Positions 1 to 10,460 are shown, numbered from the stretch's first letter. The stretch is DNA of 64,000 nt from Paraburkholderia oxyphila NBRC 105797 (GCF_000685075.1 NZ_BAYD01000015.1:1-64000), one strand, 5' to 3'. Program-made: numbers and translations. The notes: a model not told the origin generated them from the letters alone.

Positions 1-547
1 GCGCGAGCCGCGCCGGCGCAAGCGCGCCGGCCGCGGCGGCATGCGTGCCGCCGGCGCCGAGCGCGAGCCACGTCCAGGTCGCGATGAGGCAGGGCGCCGA
101 ATAGACGGAGAGGCCCGCGTGGCGCAGCCAGCGCGCGAGCGGCGCGCCTATCCACGCACTGGCCGCCGACGCCAGCAGCGCGAGTGCGACGGCCGTGCCG
201 GCGTCGCCCGCGAAGGTGAACGCCGCCAGTCCCGCGAGCGCACCGTTGAAGCCCGCGAGGCCGTCGCGGATCTCCGTGCGCGGCTGGCCGGCCAGCCGCG
301 CGCAGACGTTGGCCGTCGTCGCGCCGATCAGCGCCGCGCACGCGAGCCGCAGATCGCACAGGGCAAGCGCCGCGAGTACGCAGACGCCGGTGCCGGCGTG
401 CCGCTGCAGGACGATCTGACCGAGGCTGCGCAGGAGCGTGCGCAACGGCCCGGCGAGGCCGGACGGGGCGTCCGTGGCAGAAGCGTCGGTGCGTGGGCTG
501 GCGAAAGCGGCGTCCGGATCGGCTTGGGCGGTCGCTGGGGTGGACAT
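1..547 (-). CDS. Urea transporter family protein, 3' part missing (runs off window)
   Basis: I translated this frame directly from the start at 547; it stays open to base 1, giving 182 N-terminal residues. After a ~30-residue polar Ala/Asp/Thr-rich leader comes a hydrophobic, small-residue-rich membrane protein. It contains a GFNGALAGLAAF segment (about residues 100-111) and an SVYSAPCLIATW segment near residue 150. Both match the repeated signature of the bacterial urea transporter family (Yut/UT), which forms a urea-selective channel in the inner membrane. No urease genes are visible, but the gene continues outside the window. It is divergent from the glycolipid-binding-fold gene across a 435-bp gap. 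Family assignment is by motif memory; the C-terminal half cannot be checked. Confidence 0.75.
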   Translation of the reverse strand, partial: MSTPATAQADPDAAFASPRTDASATDAPSGLAGPLRTLLRSLGQIVLQRHAGTGVCVLAALALCDLRLACAALIGATTANVCARLAGQPRTEIRDGLAGFNGALAGLAAFTFAGDAGTAVALALLASAASAWIGAPLARWLRHAGLSVYSAPCLIATWTWLALGAGGTHAAAAGALAPARLA

Positions 548-982
548 GTTGGGCGAATGGGAGCGAAGAAGGCGCGGACTATGAAATGCGGATTCGGGCA
601 AGCGAGGGCCGCAGCGGACTCAAAACACGGACGAAACTGCGGACCAGAGACGAGGCGGACCCAAGGCAGCGGGCCGGAAACCGCGCCCGGTCGACCCGCT
701 TCGCGAGGATAGGCGAAGCGGGGCGTCTTGCGCATGCGCGGGCGTTGATAGTCGCTATTTGCAAGCGATTGGGCGCCGCTGTGCCGAACTCGCGGTTCTG
801 GTGACGCGCCTGCCTAACGGGCATCGCGTGGCTGGGACGCCGTCTGCGCTACGATGGCCGTAGCGGCCTGGCAGCCGCCCGGCATGAGACCGCGAAGCAA
901 AGAACCCAAGTAAGCGCTCTGCATGGGACCGGAGTAAGCGCTGACTCGGGTCGACCGCGAAGCAAACGACAGGAGACGAATC
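548..982. other. Intergenic region with a partly duplicated element
   Basis: This 435-bp divergent spacer separates the urea transporter from the gene at 983. I see no convincing gene. Its right half carries the motif GACCGCGAAGCAA twice (888-900 and from about 953) and a hairpin (927-952), leading into the AGGAGA ribosome site at 971-976. A related copy lies upstream of the gene at 53181. Confidence 0.6.
888..976 (+). repeat. Dispersed leader element, copy 1 (hairpin plus RBS)
   Basis: The element reads GACCGCGAAGCAA, then GCATGGGACCGGAGTAAGCGCT, then ACTCGGGTCGACCGCGAAGCA, then CGACAGGAGA, and ends 7 nt before an ATG. GACCGGAGT (927-935) pairs with ACTCGGGTC (944-952) with one G/G mismatch. 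The same words, in a more perfectly paired form, occur at 53111-53170 before an unrelated gene. Its function is unknown; a 5'-leader RNA structure or dispersed repeat family is plausible. Confidence 0.55.
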
Positions 983-1540
983 ATGCGTGAGGTACGTTGG
1001 GCTTCGGAGGAGGGCGTTGGCATCGAGCATCTGGCCTTCGATGCGAGCGGCGGCGCGATCCGCGTGGAAAGCGTGGTGGTCGGGCAGCGCTACGGCAAGG
1101 CGTATGGGCTCTGCTACACGGTGCATTGCGACGCGCTCTGGCGCGCGACTTACGCGGCGTTCCGCGTGATGGGCGGCAAGGCTTTCGCGATGCATGGCGA
1201 CGGCCACGGCCACTGGCGCGACGGCGAGGGCCACACGCTAGAGGCGATCGAAGGCTGCATCGATATCGACATCGCGGCCACGCCCTTCACGAACACGTTG
1301 CCGATCCGGCGTCTGAACCTCGCGCGCGGCGAGCGCCGGGAGATCGAGGTCGCCTATATCGCGGCGCCCGGGCTCGTGCCCAAGCGCGTCGAGCAGGCCT
1401 ACGTCTGCCTCGAGCCGGATCGCGAGTACCGCTACGAAGGCATCTTCCGCGATTTCATCGCGGACCTGCGCATCGACGAGGACGGCCTCGTGATCGACTA
1501 TCCCACGCTGTTTCGCCGCCTGCCGCCTCCCACGCGCTGA
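983..1540 (+). CDS. Putative glycolipid-binding family protein (DUF1089)
   Basis: This 185-residue cytoplasmic protein starts at ATG 983, 7 nt after an AGGAGA ribosome site. It resembles the putative glycolipid-binding family (PF06475), a compact single-domain beta-rich fold of about this length. Supporting features are the N-terminal EVRWASEEGVGIEHLAF stretch, the GKAFAMHGDGHGHWRDGEG segment (about residues 73-91), the conserved GCIDIDIAATPFTNTLPIRR block (about 91-110), and the late EQAYVCLEPDREYRYEG motif. No signal peptide or membrane segment is present. The biological role of the family is not established. It converges on the K+ channel gene and has no obvious operon partner. Confidence 0.75.
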   Translation: MREVRWASEEGVGIEHLAFDASGGAIRVESVVVGQRYGKAYGLCYTVHCDALWRATYAAFRVMGGKAFAMHGDGHGHWRDGEGHTLEAIEGCIDIDIAATPFTNTLPIRRLNLARGERREIEVAYIAAPGLVPKRVEQAYVCLEPDREYRYEGIFRDFIADLRIDEDGLVIDYPTLFRRLPPPTR

Positions 1541-1592
1541 CACGGCGGGGGCGCGCGCAACCGGTGCAGCGGCATCAGGCAGGCGCCGCAAG

Positions 1593-1654
1593 CGGCCTGG
1601 CCTCAAGAGGCTCGACCCCAGTCGTCTCCGCCTTACGCGGCCTGACCTCAAGCG
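1593..1654. repeat. Short imperfect tandem repeat at the 3' end of the K+ channel gene
   Basis: CGGCCTGGCCTCAAGAG (1593-1609) recurs as CGGCCTGACCTCAAGCG (1638-1654). A third, shorter CGGCCCGACC follows at 1668-1677. The second unit overlaps the last codons and stop of the channel gene, so the repeat may have shaped the C-terminus. Confidence 0.5.
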
Positions 1655-2847
1655 GTCCCGCCTTGCGCGGCCCGACCGGCATCCGTCTTGCCGAACAGCA
1701 GATGCTCGATGAGATCGTTGTCGATGGTCTCGTTATTGAGCGTGCGCGCGAGCAGCTCGCCCGCGAGCAGTTGCGGCGAGAACACCATGTCGGGCTGCAA
1801 CAGGCGCAGGCGCTGCAGGTTGCGGCTGTCGTTCACGAGCGCCACGGTGCGCACCTTCGGCGCGAGCTCCTTGATCGCGAGGATCACGAAGGCATTCTCG
1901 GCATCGTCCATGCGCAACGCGAGCACGGCGAGTGCCGTCTCCGCGCCCGCGTGATGCAGCGTGGCCGTGTCGCTCGCGTCGCCTTCCACGAGATCGGCCT
2001 CGGGCGGATAGGTGTGCGGCGTGCCCGGCGCGACGATCACCGTGACGGCGTAGCCGCGCTTCTTGAGGCCCGCGTACACGCTGTGCGCGAGCGGCGAGGC
2101 CCCGACGATCAAATAATGGTTCTTGCGGGTCACGTTGGAGATGCCTCCCTTCACGATGCGTTTGAGCTTGCCGCCGATCACCGGCCCGAGCACGGCGCTG
2201 ACCGACGTGGCGAACACGGTGATGCCGAGCACGACGATCGAGGTCGTGAAGAGCCGTGCGGTGTCCGAGCGCGGCACGATATCGCCGTAGCCCACCGTCG
2301 ACATCGACACGATCGAGAAGTAGAACGCCGTGACGAGCGTGCGGATGGGCGGCTCGAAGCCGTCGCCGAGATAGAGCGCGCCGAACACCGCATAAATGAG
2401 CAGCGAGCTGATGCTCAGGAATGCGAACAGCGTGCTGGCGGCGAAGCTCGAGCGGTCGAAGCGCCGCCAGTAATAGACGAGCGCGAAGGCCAGCGCGAGC
2501 GTGAAGGCGAACACGACACTGCTGCGGTAGTCGCCCCACAGGCTGATGCCGGCGGCCGCGGCGAGCAGCAGGAGCGAGATCCCCCACGCCACGCGGGCGC
2601 GCAGCGCAATGCCGATCGCCATCGTCGTGAGGCCCGCCGCGATCACGGCCTGCGGCAGCGCGAGCACGCCGAACGCGTTGATGAGCGAGATCCAGTCCTC
2701 GAACCACGAGCCGCGCGAATGGCGCAGCACGTTTTCGGCCACGGGTCGCAGGAGCATCAGCCCGTCGACGACGAGCAGCAGCGCGAGATACCCATGCGGC
2801 ACGAGCTGGGTGGCGAGCGTGCGCAGGCGGCGCGCGAAGGCTTTCAT
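1648..2847 (-). CDS. Kch-like potassium channel with RCK/TrkA-N domain
   Basis: This 399-residue inner-membrane protein is predicted to form a K+-selective channel. Six or so hydrophobic segments span residues 15-220. The selectivity filter STVGYGD (about 183-189) precedes the last helix, and a cytoplasmic RCK/TrkA-N Rossmann domain starts near 244 (HYLIVGASPLA). The nucleotide-binding glycine pattern in that loop is weak compared with classic TrkA. The N-terminal wording (VPHGYLALLLVVDGLMLLRP) resembles E. coli Kch. I chose ATG 2847 because further upstream the frame overlaps the MscS gene and reads as Arg-rich shadow. It follows the mscS-type gene by 22 bp in the same direction, so the two may form a small osmotic/ion-homeostasis operon. 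Confidence 0.85.
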   Translation of the reverse strand: MKAFARRLRTLATQLVPHGYLALLLVVDGLMLLRPVAENVLRHSRGSWFEDWISLINAFGVLALPQAVIAAGLTTMAIGIALRARVAWGISLLLLAAAAGISLWGDYRSSVVFAFTLALAFALVYYWRRFDRSSFAASTLFAFLSISSLLIYAVFGALYLGDGFEPPIRTLVTAFYFSIVSMSTVGYGDIVPRSDTARLFTTSIVVLGITVFATSVSAVLGPVIGGKLKRIVKGGISNVTRKNHYLIVGASPLAHSVYAGLKKRGYAVTVIVAPGTPHTYPPEADLVEGDASDTATLHHAGAETALAVLALRMDDAENAFVILAIKELAPKVRTVALVNDSRNLQRLRLLQPDMVFSPQLLAGELLARTLNNETIDNDLIEHLLFGKTDAGRAAQGGTA

Positions 2848-2869
2848 ACGGCCAACGGCTGGCAGGGCG

Positions 2870-3781
2870 TTACGCGCCGTGCTGGGCCGTCGGGCCCGCC
2901 GCCGGCAGCGCCGCTTGTGCGGCTTGCGTGGCGCGAGCGGCTGGCTCAGCCTGCGTCTGCACGATATGCAGCTCGCGCGCGCGCAGCGGCAGCGCACATT
3001 GCGCGTCGGTCAGCGCCTGGCGCACCTTGCGCGAGAGATTCCAGCGCATGTCCCAGAACGTGTCGATGTTGGACCAGACGCGGATGTTCAGGACCGCGGT
3101 GCTGTCGTCGAAGCGGCTGACCATCACCTGCGGCGCGGGCGTTGGCAGCACGTTCGGTTCGGCGGCGGCGAGCGTGCGCAGCACGTCGATGGCACGGTTC
3201 ACGTCGTCGCGCACCGAGACCTCCACTTCGAGGTCGAGGCGCCGCGTGGGATTGCGGCTGTAATTGCGGATCGAATTGCTCCACAGCGCGCTGTTGGGCA
3301 CGTATTCGCAGATGCCATCGGGCTTGGTGAGGCGCGTCGTGAAGAGATTCACTTCCTCGACGGTGCCCGCGACGCTGACGCCACTGCCGCCATCGATGTA
3401 GTCGCCCACCTTGAAGGGCCGCAACAGCAGCAACATGATGCCCGCGGCGATGTTCTGCAGCGTGCCTTGCAGCGCGAGGCCGATGGCGAGGCCCGCGGCG
3501 CCGAGCACGGCCACGATGCTCGCGGTCTGCACGCCCACTTGCGAGAGCGCGCCGACGATCGCGACGAGGCGCACGCCCCACAGCGACGAGTCGCGCACGA
3601 TGGGGCGCAGCGTGGCGTCGATACTGTCCTGGCGCGCGAACCAGTTGCCGACGCGCCGCGCGATCCACCAGCCGATCCAGAGTATCGCCGCGGCTGCACA
3701 AAGGCGCAGCGCGAAGCCGGTGAGGGCGTCCCACAGGAAGTTCCAGTTGGACGGGTGAACTTGATTGAACAGGGATTCCAT
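2870..3781 (-). CDS. MscS-family mechanosensitive ion channel
   Basis: This 303-residue small-conductance mechanosensitive channel would release solutes on hypo-osmotic shock. After two N-terminal membrane helices (about 20-42 and 65-82), the Ala/Gly-rich pore helix TM3 runs about residues 87-117 (ASIVAVLGAAGLAIGLALQG). It continues into the hallmark RPFKVGDYID loop (121-130) and a soluble beta/alpha-beta domain. The length fits the short MscS class (E. coli MscS is 286 residues). ATG 3781 matches the natural start MESLFNQVHP; upstream codons look non-coding. The Kch-like gene follows 22 bp downstream. The C-terminus has an unremarkable Ala-rich tail. Confidence 0.9.
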   Translation of the reverse strand: MESLFNQVHPSNWNFLWDALTGFALRLCAAAAILWIGWWIARRVGNWFARQDSIDATLRPIVRDSSLWGVRLVAIVGALSQVGVQTASIVAVLGAAGLAIGLALQGTLQNIAAGIMLLLLRPFKVGDYIDGGSGVSVAGTVEEVNLFTTRLTKPDGICEYVPNSALWSNSIRNYSRNPTRRLDLEVEVSVRDDVNRAIDVLRTLAAAEPNVLPTPAPQVMVSRFDDSTAVLNIRVWSNIDTFWDMRWNLSRKVRQALTDAQCALPLRARELHIVQTQAEPAARATQAAQAALPAAGPTAQHGA

Positions 3782-3914
3782 AAGCGCGAAGTCCTCGAAG
3801 TCTGCCGGACCGGCGCGCGGCCGGCCTGCCTGGAGGACGTATTGTAAGGGCGCGCGTGCAGCATCGAGCCGCACGGTGCGCACTTCTCACTCGATATTGC
3901 GCTCAGTTTCCCGC

Positions 3915-4481
3915 TCAGTGGCGCGCGCTCTTGTGCGCCGTTGCCTCCGGCAAGGTGCGCTGGCCTTCGCCCAGCGCGCGCTGCATGAGGGTCGTGTCGC
4001 GCCAGGCGTCGTGCTTGAAGCCCACCGAGCGCAGCGTGCCCACGAGTTCGAAGCCGAGACTCTCGTGCAGCGCGAGCGAGCCGCCCTTCGGGTCGGCGAC
4101 CACGGCAATCATCTGGCGCCACGGGCCGGCCTCGCAACGCGCAATCAGCGCTTCGAGGAGCGTGCGGCCGAGGCCGCGTCCGCGAAACGCCTCGTCGATG
4201 TAGATCGAGTCTTCGATGGTGTAGCGGTAGGCCGCGCGAGGCCGGTAGGGCGTGGCGTAGCAATAGCCGGCCACCCGGCCGTCGATCTCGGCAACGAGCC
4301 ACGGCAAGCCATGCTCGCACACGGCGGCGTGGCGGCGCAGCAACTCGTCCTGCGCGGGTGGCGTCTCTTCGAACGAGGCCGCGCCATACAGCACGTGATG
4401 GGCGTAGATTGCCGCGATGGCGGGGAAGTCGGCGGGCGTGGCGTCGCGCAGGAGCGGCGCGGCGATGCGAGGTGCATTCAT
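3915..4481 (-). CDS. GNAT N-acetyltransferase, phosphinothricin acetyltransferase-like
   Basis: This 188-residue cytoplasmic acetyl-CoA-dependent N-acetyltransferase shows strong family signs. They are RDATPADFPAIAAIYAHHV at the start, the ASFEETPP segment, the acetyl-CoA pyrophosphate loop RGRGLGRTLL (about 100-109), and the C-terminal SLALHESLGFELVGTLRSVGFKHDAW block. These are typical of the Pat/Bar/YncA-type group, which acetylates phosphinothricin, methionine sulfone or similar amino-acid analogues. The true substrate cannot be read from sequence. The start is uncertain: 4481 gives the normal family N-terminus but has no strong ribosome site, and ATG 4544 is in frame upstream. It is followed by the MscS gene in the same direction. 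Confidence 0.85.
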   Translation of the reverse strand: MNAPRIAAPLLRDATPADFPAIAAIYAHHVLYGAASFEETPPAQDELLRRHAAVCEHGLPWLVAEIDGRVAGYCYATPYRPRAAYRYTIEDSIYIDEAFRGRGLGRTLLEALIARCEAGPWRQMIAVVADPKGGSLALHESLGFELVGTLRSVGFKHDAWRDTTLMQRALGEGQRTLPEATAHKSARH

Positions 4482-4672
4482 GAGCTTGGTGCGGGGTTGG
4501 AGCGCTTTCGTGGGCGCCGCGCGGGCGATATCGGCATCAGGCATGGGCAGCGCGGCAATGCTTTTCACTATGCCTTGGACGGGCGATGAAAAGAAGCGCG
4601 CCAAAAATGGTGCGGTCCTTCGAGAACGTTCCGGTTGCGCTGCGGCAACATTTCGACGGCGCTTCTACAACG

Positions 4673-5590
4673 TCATCCGCGTTGCGCCTGCGGCGCGCGG
4701 TTCGATGCCGGAGCACCGCGGCCGAAGCGGCGCGCCCCGGCCACGCAGCCGATCACCACGACAGTCACGGCGATCATCGCGGGCGGCACGGCCTCGTGCA
4801 GCAGCAGCGCGGCGAGCACGAAGCCGAAGAACGGTTGCAGCAACTGCAGCTGGCCTACGCCCGCAATGCCGCCGAGCGCGAGGCCGCGATACCAGAACAC
4901 GAAGCCGATCAGCATGCTAAAGAGCGACACATAGGCGAGCCCCCACCACGAGGCCGCGCTGACCGCCGCGAACGAGGCGGGCAAGCACCACCAGGCGAGC
5001 GGCACCATCACCGGCAGCGAGATCACGAGCGCCCAGCAGATCACCTGCCAGCCGCCCAGGTGCCGCGAGAGCCGCGCGCCTTCGGCATACCCGAGTCCAC
5101 AGGCGACGATGGCGGCCAGCATCAGCGCGTCGCCCCCGGGCGACGCATCCACGCCGTGACGCAGCGCGAACGCGACCACGGCGCCGCTGCCGATGGCCGA
5201 AAAGACCCAGAACGCCGGCTGTGGACGCTCGCCGGCGCGCAGCACGCCGAAGATCGCCGTGGCGAGCGGCAACAGGCCGACGAAGACGATTGCATGTGCC
5301 GAACTCACATGGCGCAGCGCGAGCGCGGTGAGGAGCGGAAAGCCCACCACCACGCCGAGCGCCACGATCACGAGCGGCCAGACCTCGCGCCGTTCGGGCC
5401 GCGGCGCGCGCAAGACGAGCAGCAGCAGCGCGCCGAGCGCGCCCGCGATCGTGGCGCGCGCACCGGTGAGAAAGAGCGGGTCGAGTCCGAGCACGGCCAA
5501 ACGCGTGGCGGGCAGCGAGCCGCTGAAGATGAGGACGCCTGCGAGGCCGCAGAGCCAGCCGTCGGTGGTGGAATCGAGGGGTTTGCGCAT
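4673..5590 (-). CDS. DMT-superfamily EamA transporter
   Basis: This 305-residue inner-membrane protein has about ten predicted helices arranged as two EamA repeats (about 10-140 and 150-285). It is typical of the drug/metabolite transporter superfamily, whose members export amino acids or other small metabolites. The family-like phrases SGSLPATRLAVLGLDP and SMLIGFVFWYRGLALGGIAGVGQLQLLQPF support this. The start at 5590 follows from the natural MRKPLDSTTDGW terminus. It is divergent from a MocR-type regulator gene (start 5710) across 119 bp carrying repeated TACA/TGTA half-sites. That regulator probably controls this transporter. The substrate is unknown. Confidence 0.85.
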   Translation of the reverse strand: MRKPLDSTTDGWLCGLAGVLIFSGSLPATRLAVLGLDPLFLTGARATIAGALGALLLLVLRAPRPERREVWPLVIVALGVVVGFPLLTALALRHVSSAHAIVFVGLLPLATAIFGVLRAGERPQPAFWVFSAIGSGAVVAFALRHGVDASPGGDALMLAAIVACGLGYAEGARLSRHLGGWQVICWALVISLPVMVPLAWWCLPASFAAVSAASWWGLAYVSLFSMLIGFVFWYRGLALGGIAGVGQLQLLQPFFGFVLAALLLHEAVPPAMIAVTVVVIGCVAGARRFGRGAPASNRAPQAQRG

Positions 5591-5666
5591 GGATGGTGTA
5601 GTCGTGAAGAGCCTGTGCCGGTCGGGCCATGATGCGCGTTCGGCGGCAAACCGGTAAGCCAAGGAT

Positions 5667-5708
5667 CAGTACAATATGGGCAAACTGTATTGAACACGGA
5701 GCAGTACA
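5667..5708. promoter_or_regulatory. Candidate MocR/PdxR-type operator
   Basis: CAGTACAAT (5667-5675) faces ACTGTATTG (5684-5692), an imperfect inverted repeat (7 of 9 positions). A third half-site CAGTACA lies at 5702-5708, immediately before the ATG at 5710. The likely ribosome site CGGAG (5697-5701) sits between half-sites. The mix of direct and inverted half-sites in a divergent spacer fits what is known of MocR-family operators. Binding is inferred. Confidence 0.5.
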
Positions 5709-5709
5709 G

Positions 5710-7167
5710 ATGGAAGACACCCGGCAGACAGCAAACCTGGCGCTCACCCGCGTCGAGCAGGTGATGCAGGCGCTGCGCGAGCGCATCGCCTCGCGCGCGC
5801 TGGCGGCGGGCGCGCGCGTACCGTCCATCCGCACGATGAGCGAGCAGCTCGGCGTCTCGAAATCCACGGTGGTGGAGGCGTACGAACGGCTCGTCGCGGA
5901 AGGCGCGCTCATCGCGCGGCGCGGCTCGGGCTTTTTCGTGGCGGGGCACGCGCTGCCGGGCGCGCAGGGAGCTTATGGGGCATTCGCGGCGCGCGGTCTG
6001 CCGGGTCCGCGCCTCGATCGCGAGATCGATCCCTTGTGGCTCACGCGCCAGTCGCTCGAAACCGATGCGCGCGCGCTGCGGCCCGGCTGCGGCTGGCTGC
6101 CCGCTTCGTGGCTGCCACAGGATGCCGTGCGGCGCGCGTTGCGCGCCATCGCCCGCGACCCGCGCGCCCAGCTCACCGACTATGCCTCGCCGCTCGGGCT
6201 GCCGGCGCTGCGCCAACAACTGGCGTGGCGGCTGGCGCAGCACGGCGTGGAAGCCGCGCCGGAGCAGATCGTGCTCACCGATGGCGGCAGCCAGGCGCTC
6301 GACCTCCTGTGCCGCTTCCTGCTCGAGCCCGGCGACACCGTGGTGGTCGACGACCCGTGCTACTTCAACTTTCAGGCGCTTTTGCGCGTGCACCGCGTGA
6401 AGGTCGTGAGCGTGCCCTATACGCCCGCGGGCCCCGATCTCGCGGCGTTCGAGCGCGTGCTCGCCGAGCACCGTCCGCGCCTGTACGTGACCAACTCGGC
6501 GATCCACAACCCCACCGGCGCGGCGCTCGCGCCCACCGTTGCGCATCGGCTGCTCAAGCTCGCCGAGGAATACAAGCTGTTGATCGTCGAGGACGACATC
6601 TTCGCCGACTTCGAAACCGATCCGGCGCCGCGCCTTGCTGCCTTCGACGGGCTTGCGCGCGTCGTGGCCATCGGCAGCTTTTCGAAGACGATGACGGCGG
6701 CGGCGCGCTGCGGCTATATCGCGGCGCGCGCGGACTGGATCGAGCCGCTCGTCGACCTGAAGCTCTCGGTGTCGTTCGGCAATGGGGAGCTGGCCGCGGA
6801 TCTCGTGCAGCGGCTGCTGGTGGACGGCACGTATCGGCGCTATCTGGATGGCCTGCGCGCGAAGCTCGCCGACGCAATGGGCGACACGTTGCGGCGCCTC
6901 GCGGCGGCGGGCGTCACGGCGTGGACGCGCCCGCAGGCCGGCATGCTGCTGTGGGCGCAATTGCCCGATGGGCTCGATGCGGCGCTGGTCGCGCGCGAAG
7001 CGCTGGCGCACGGCGTGGTGCTCGCGCCGGGCAACGTCTTCAGCGTCTCGCGCAGTGCGGGAAGCTTCCTGCGCTTCAACGTTTCGCAGTGCAATCGGCC
7101 GAAGGTCTACGAAACGCTGCAGCGCGCGATGGAGCGGGCCTCGGAGGCGAAGGCCGAGCCTGCTTGA
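5710..7167 (+). CDS. MocR-family regulator (GntR-type HTH fused to aminotransferase fold), PdxR-like
   Basis: This 485-residue transcription regulator has a GntR winged helix-turn-helix (about 10-80; SIRTMSEQLGVSKSTVVEAYERL) joined to a fold-type-I aminotransferase domain (about 110-475). PLP-site signatures are present: SAIHNPTGAAL, EDDIFADFE, and SFSKT with the Schiff-base lysine at 326. MocR/PdxR proteins use PLP or a PLP-amino-acid adduct as the signal. The gene faces a DMT permease rather than pdxST, so it more likely controls that transporter than vitamin B6 synthesis. ATG 5710 is preferred because the HTH needs only this N-terminus; the frame is open upstream through promoter-like DNA. 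Translation initiation may overlap the operator. Confidence 0.88.
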   Translation: MEDTRQTANLALTRVEQVMQALRERIASRALAAGARVPSIRTMSEQLGVSKSTVVEAYERLVAEGALIARRGSGFFVAGHALPGAQGAYGAFAARGLPGPRLDREIDPLWLTRQSLETDARALRPGCGWLPASWLPQDAVRRALRAIARDPRAQLTDYASPLGLPALRQQLAWRLAQHGVEAAPEQIVLTDGGSQALDLLCRFLLEPGDTVVVDDPCYFNFQALLRVHRVKVVSVPYTPAGPDLAAFERVLAEHRPRLYVTNSAIHNPTGAALAPTVAHRLLKLAEEYKLLIVEDDIFADFETDPAPRLAAFDGLARVVAIGSFSKTMTAAARCGYIAARADWIEPLVDLKLSVSFGNGELAADLVQRLLVDGTYRRYLDGLRAKLADAMGDTLRRLAAAGVTAWTRPQAGMLLWAQLPDGLDAALVAREALAHGVVLAPGNVFSVSRSAGSFLRFNVSQCNRPKVYETLQRAMERASEAKAEPA

Positions 7168-7198
7168 GCCCGCTTGAGCCTGCGAGGGCATGGCGGCA

Positions 7199-7227
7199 GC
7201 GCGGCGCTTTTGTGCGTCGCGCCGCGC
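7199..7227. terminator. Hairpin between convergent genes
   Basis: GCGCGGCGC (7199-7207) and GCGCCGCGC (7219-7227) form a perfect 9-bp stem with an 11-nt loop. It lies between the stop codons of the MocR-type gene and the KgtP-like gene. The T-tract is weak, so it may be a bidirectional pause or terminator. Confidence 0.45.
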
Positions 7228-7249
7228 CCTTATCCGCGTGCTTGCCCGG

Positions 7250-8554
7250 TCAGGGCTCGTGGCGCAGATACCCTTCCTTGCTCGGATCGCGCATGCGCCA
7301 CGACACGATCAGCGAGACCGCGCACAGCGCGGTGACGTACCAGTAGAACGTCGACTCGCTGCCGATCGACTTGAACCACAGCGCCACGTACTCGGCCGAG
7401 CCGCCGAAGATGGCGTTGGCAACCGCATACGAGAGGCCCACGCCCATCGCGCGCACTTCGGGAGGGAACATCTCCGCCTTGATGAGGCCGCTGATCGACG
7501 TGTAGAAGCTCACGATCGCGAGCGCGACCACGATGAGCCCGAACGCGGCCATCGGGCTCGACACGTCCTTGAGCGCATGCATGAGCGGCACCGTGCCGAG
7601 CACCGAGAACGAGCCGAACAGGATCATCGACATGCGCCGGCCGATCTTGTCGGAGAGCGCGCCGAACACCGGCTGCAGCAGCATGTAGACGAACAGCGCG
7701 CCGGTCATCACGTTGCTGGCGGTTTTCGCATGCATGCCGGCCGTGTTCACGAGGTACTTCTGCATATAGGTCGTGAACGTGTAGAAGATCAGCGAGCCGC
7801 CCGCGGTGAAGCCCACCACCGTCAGGAACGCGCCCTTGTGCTGCCACACCCCGCGTATCGTGCCGGCGTCCTTCTTGTGGCGCGATTCGCTCGTGGAGGT
7901 CTCGTCGAGCGACTTGCGCAGATACAGCGAGATCAGCGCGGCGGCCGCGCCCACCACGAACGGAATGCGCCAGCCCCACGCCTTGAGCTCCTCGGTCGAG
8001 AGCGTCTGCTGCAGGATCACGAGCACGAGCAGCGCGCAGAGCTGGCCGCCGATCAGCGTCACATACTGGAACGAGGCGAAGAAGCCGCGCCGGCCCTTGA
8101 GCGCGACCTCGCTCATGTAGGTGGCGCTCGTGCCGTACTCGCCGCCCACCGAGAGCCCCTGGAACAGGCGCGCAATCAACAGCAGCAGCGGTGCGAACGC
8201 GCCGATCTGCGCATAGGTCGGCAGGGCCGCGATCACGAGCGAGCCGCCGCACATCATCAGCACGGAGATCATCATCGCGGCGCGGCGGCCGTGGCGGTCG
8301 GCGATGCGGCCGAACAGCCAGCCGCCGATCGGGCGCATCAGGAAGCCCGCCGCGAACACGCCGGCGGTGTTCAGCAACTGGGTCGTGGTGTTGCCGCTCG
8401 GGAAGAAAGCGGGCGCGAAATACAGCGCGCAGAACGAGTAGATATAGAAGTCGAACCACTCGACGAGATTGCCCGACGAGGCGCCGACGATGGCGAGCAC
8501 GCGTCTGCGGGTGTCGTGCGCGGTGGGCACGGCTGGCTCGGTCTTGACGTCCAT
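7250..8554 (-). CDS. kgtP: MHS-family MFS permease, alpha-ketoglutarate permease-like
   Basis: This 434-residue, 12-helix inner-membrane symporter belongs to the metabolite:H+ symporter branch of the major facilitator superfamily. The N-terminal [20 protein letters not shown] segment, [18 protein letters not shown] (MFS loop motif, about 79-96) and [19 protein letters not shown] are hallmarks of KgtP/ProP-type proteins. The overall wording is closest to what I remember of alpha-ketoglutarate permeases. Substrate specificity within MHS is hard to call, so a dicarboxylate or related organic acid is the safe reading. The start at 8554 has an AGGAAAAG-type ribosome site. It is transcribed toward the convergent MocR-type gene. 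The 286 bp upstream (8555-8840) contain an AT-rich patch around 8670-8700 that may hold its promoter. Confidence 0.8.
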   Translation of the reverse strand: MDVKTEPAVPTAHDTRRRVLAIVGASSGNLVEWFDFYIYSFCALYFAPAFFPSGNTTTQLLNTAGVFAAGFLMRPIGGWLFGRIADRHGRRAAMMISVLMMCGGSLVIAALPTYAQIGAFAPLLLLIARLFQGLSVGGEYGTSATYMSEVALKGRRGFFASFQYVTLIGGQLCALLVLVILQQTLSTEELKAWGWRIPFVVGAAAALISLYLRKSLDETSTSESRHKKDAGTIRGVWQHKGAFLTVVGFTAGGSLIFYTFTTYMQKYLVNTAGMHAKTASNVMTGALFVYMLLQPVFGALSDKIGRRMSMILFGSFSVLGTVPLMHALKDVSSPMAAFGLIVVALAIVSFYTSISGLIKAEMFPPEVRAMGVGLSYAVANAIFGGSAEYVALWFKSIGSESTFYWYVTALCAVSLIVSWRMRDPSKEGYLRHEP

Positions 8555-8840
8555 GGGTGGGTCTTTTCCTGTGTAGTGCGCTGGGTGATGCGCTTATTGG
8601 GGCACGACGGCTGTGTGAGCGTCGCGTGCGATTGCGCGGACCGCCCTGTCAGGCGCGCGGCCACAGGATTTTAGCTAATCGTAATATTTTTGCCAGAAAA
8701 CGTAAGGTTGGCGCGCGCACGCTGAACACGGGGGCGCGCCCGGGCGCAGTGGCGCCGGCAGGGGCAGGACATGCGGCCTACGCGCGGCGCGCGGGAAAGG
8801 GGGGCGGGGCGGCCGGGGTGTCAGCGCGCCGCCGCGGAAT

Positions 8841-10460
<1,620 letters not shown>

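Noticed and set aside
997..3120. Very long open frame antisense to the glycolipid-fold, K+ channel and MscS genes
   Set aside because: Its translation is Arg/Ala/His-rich without domains, and it overlaps three genes with clear families. It is a shadow frame of high-GC DNA.
5710..7167. Assignment of the MocR-type gene as the vitamin B6 regulator pdxR
   Set aside because: No pdxS/pdxT or other B6 gene is adjacent; a DMT permease is divergent, so only the family is claimed.
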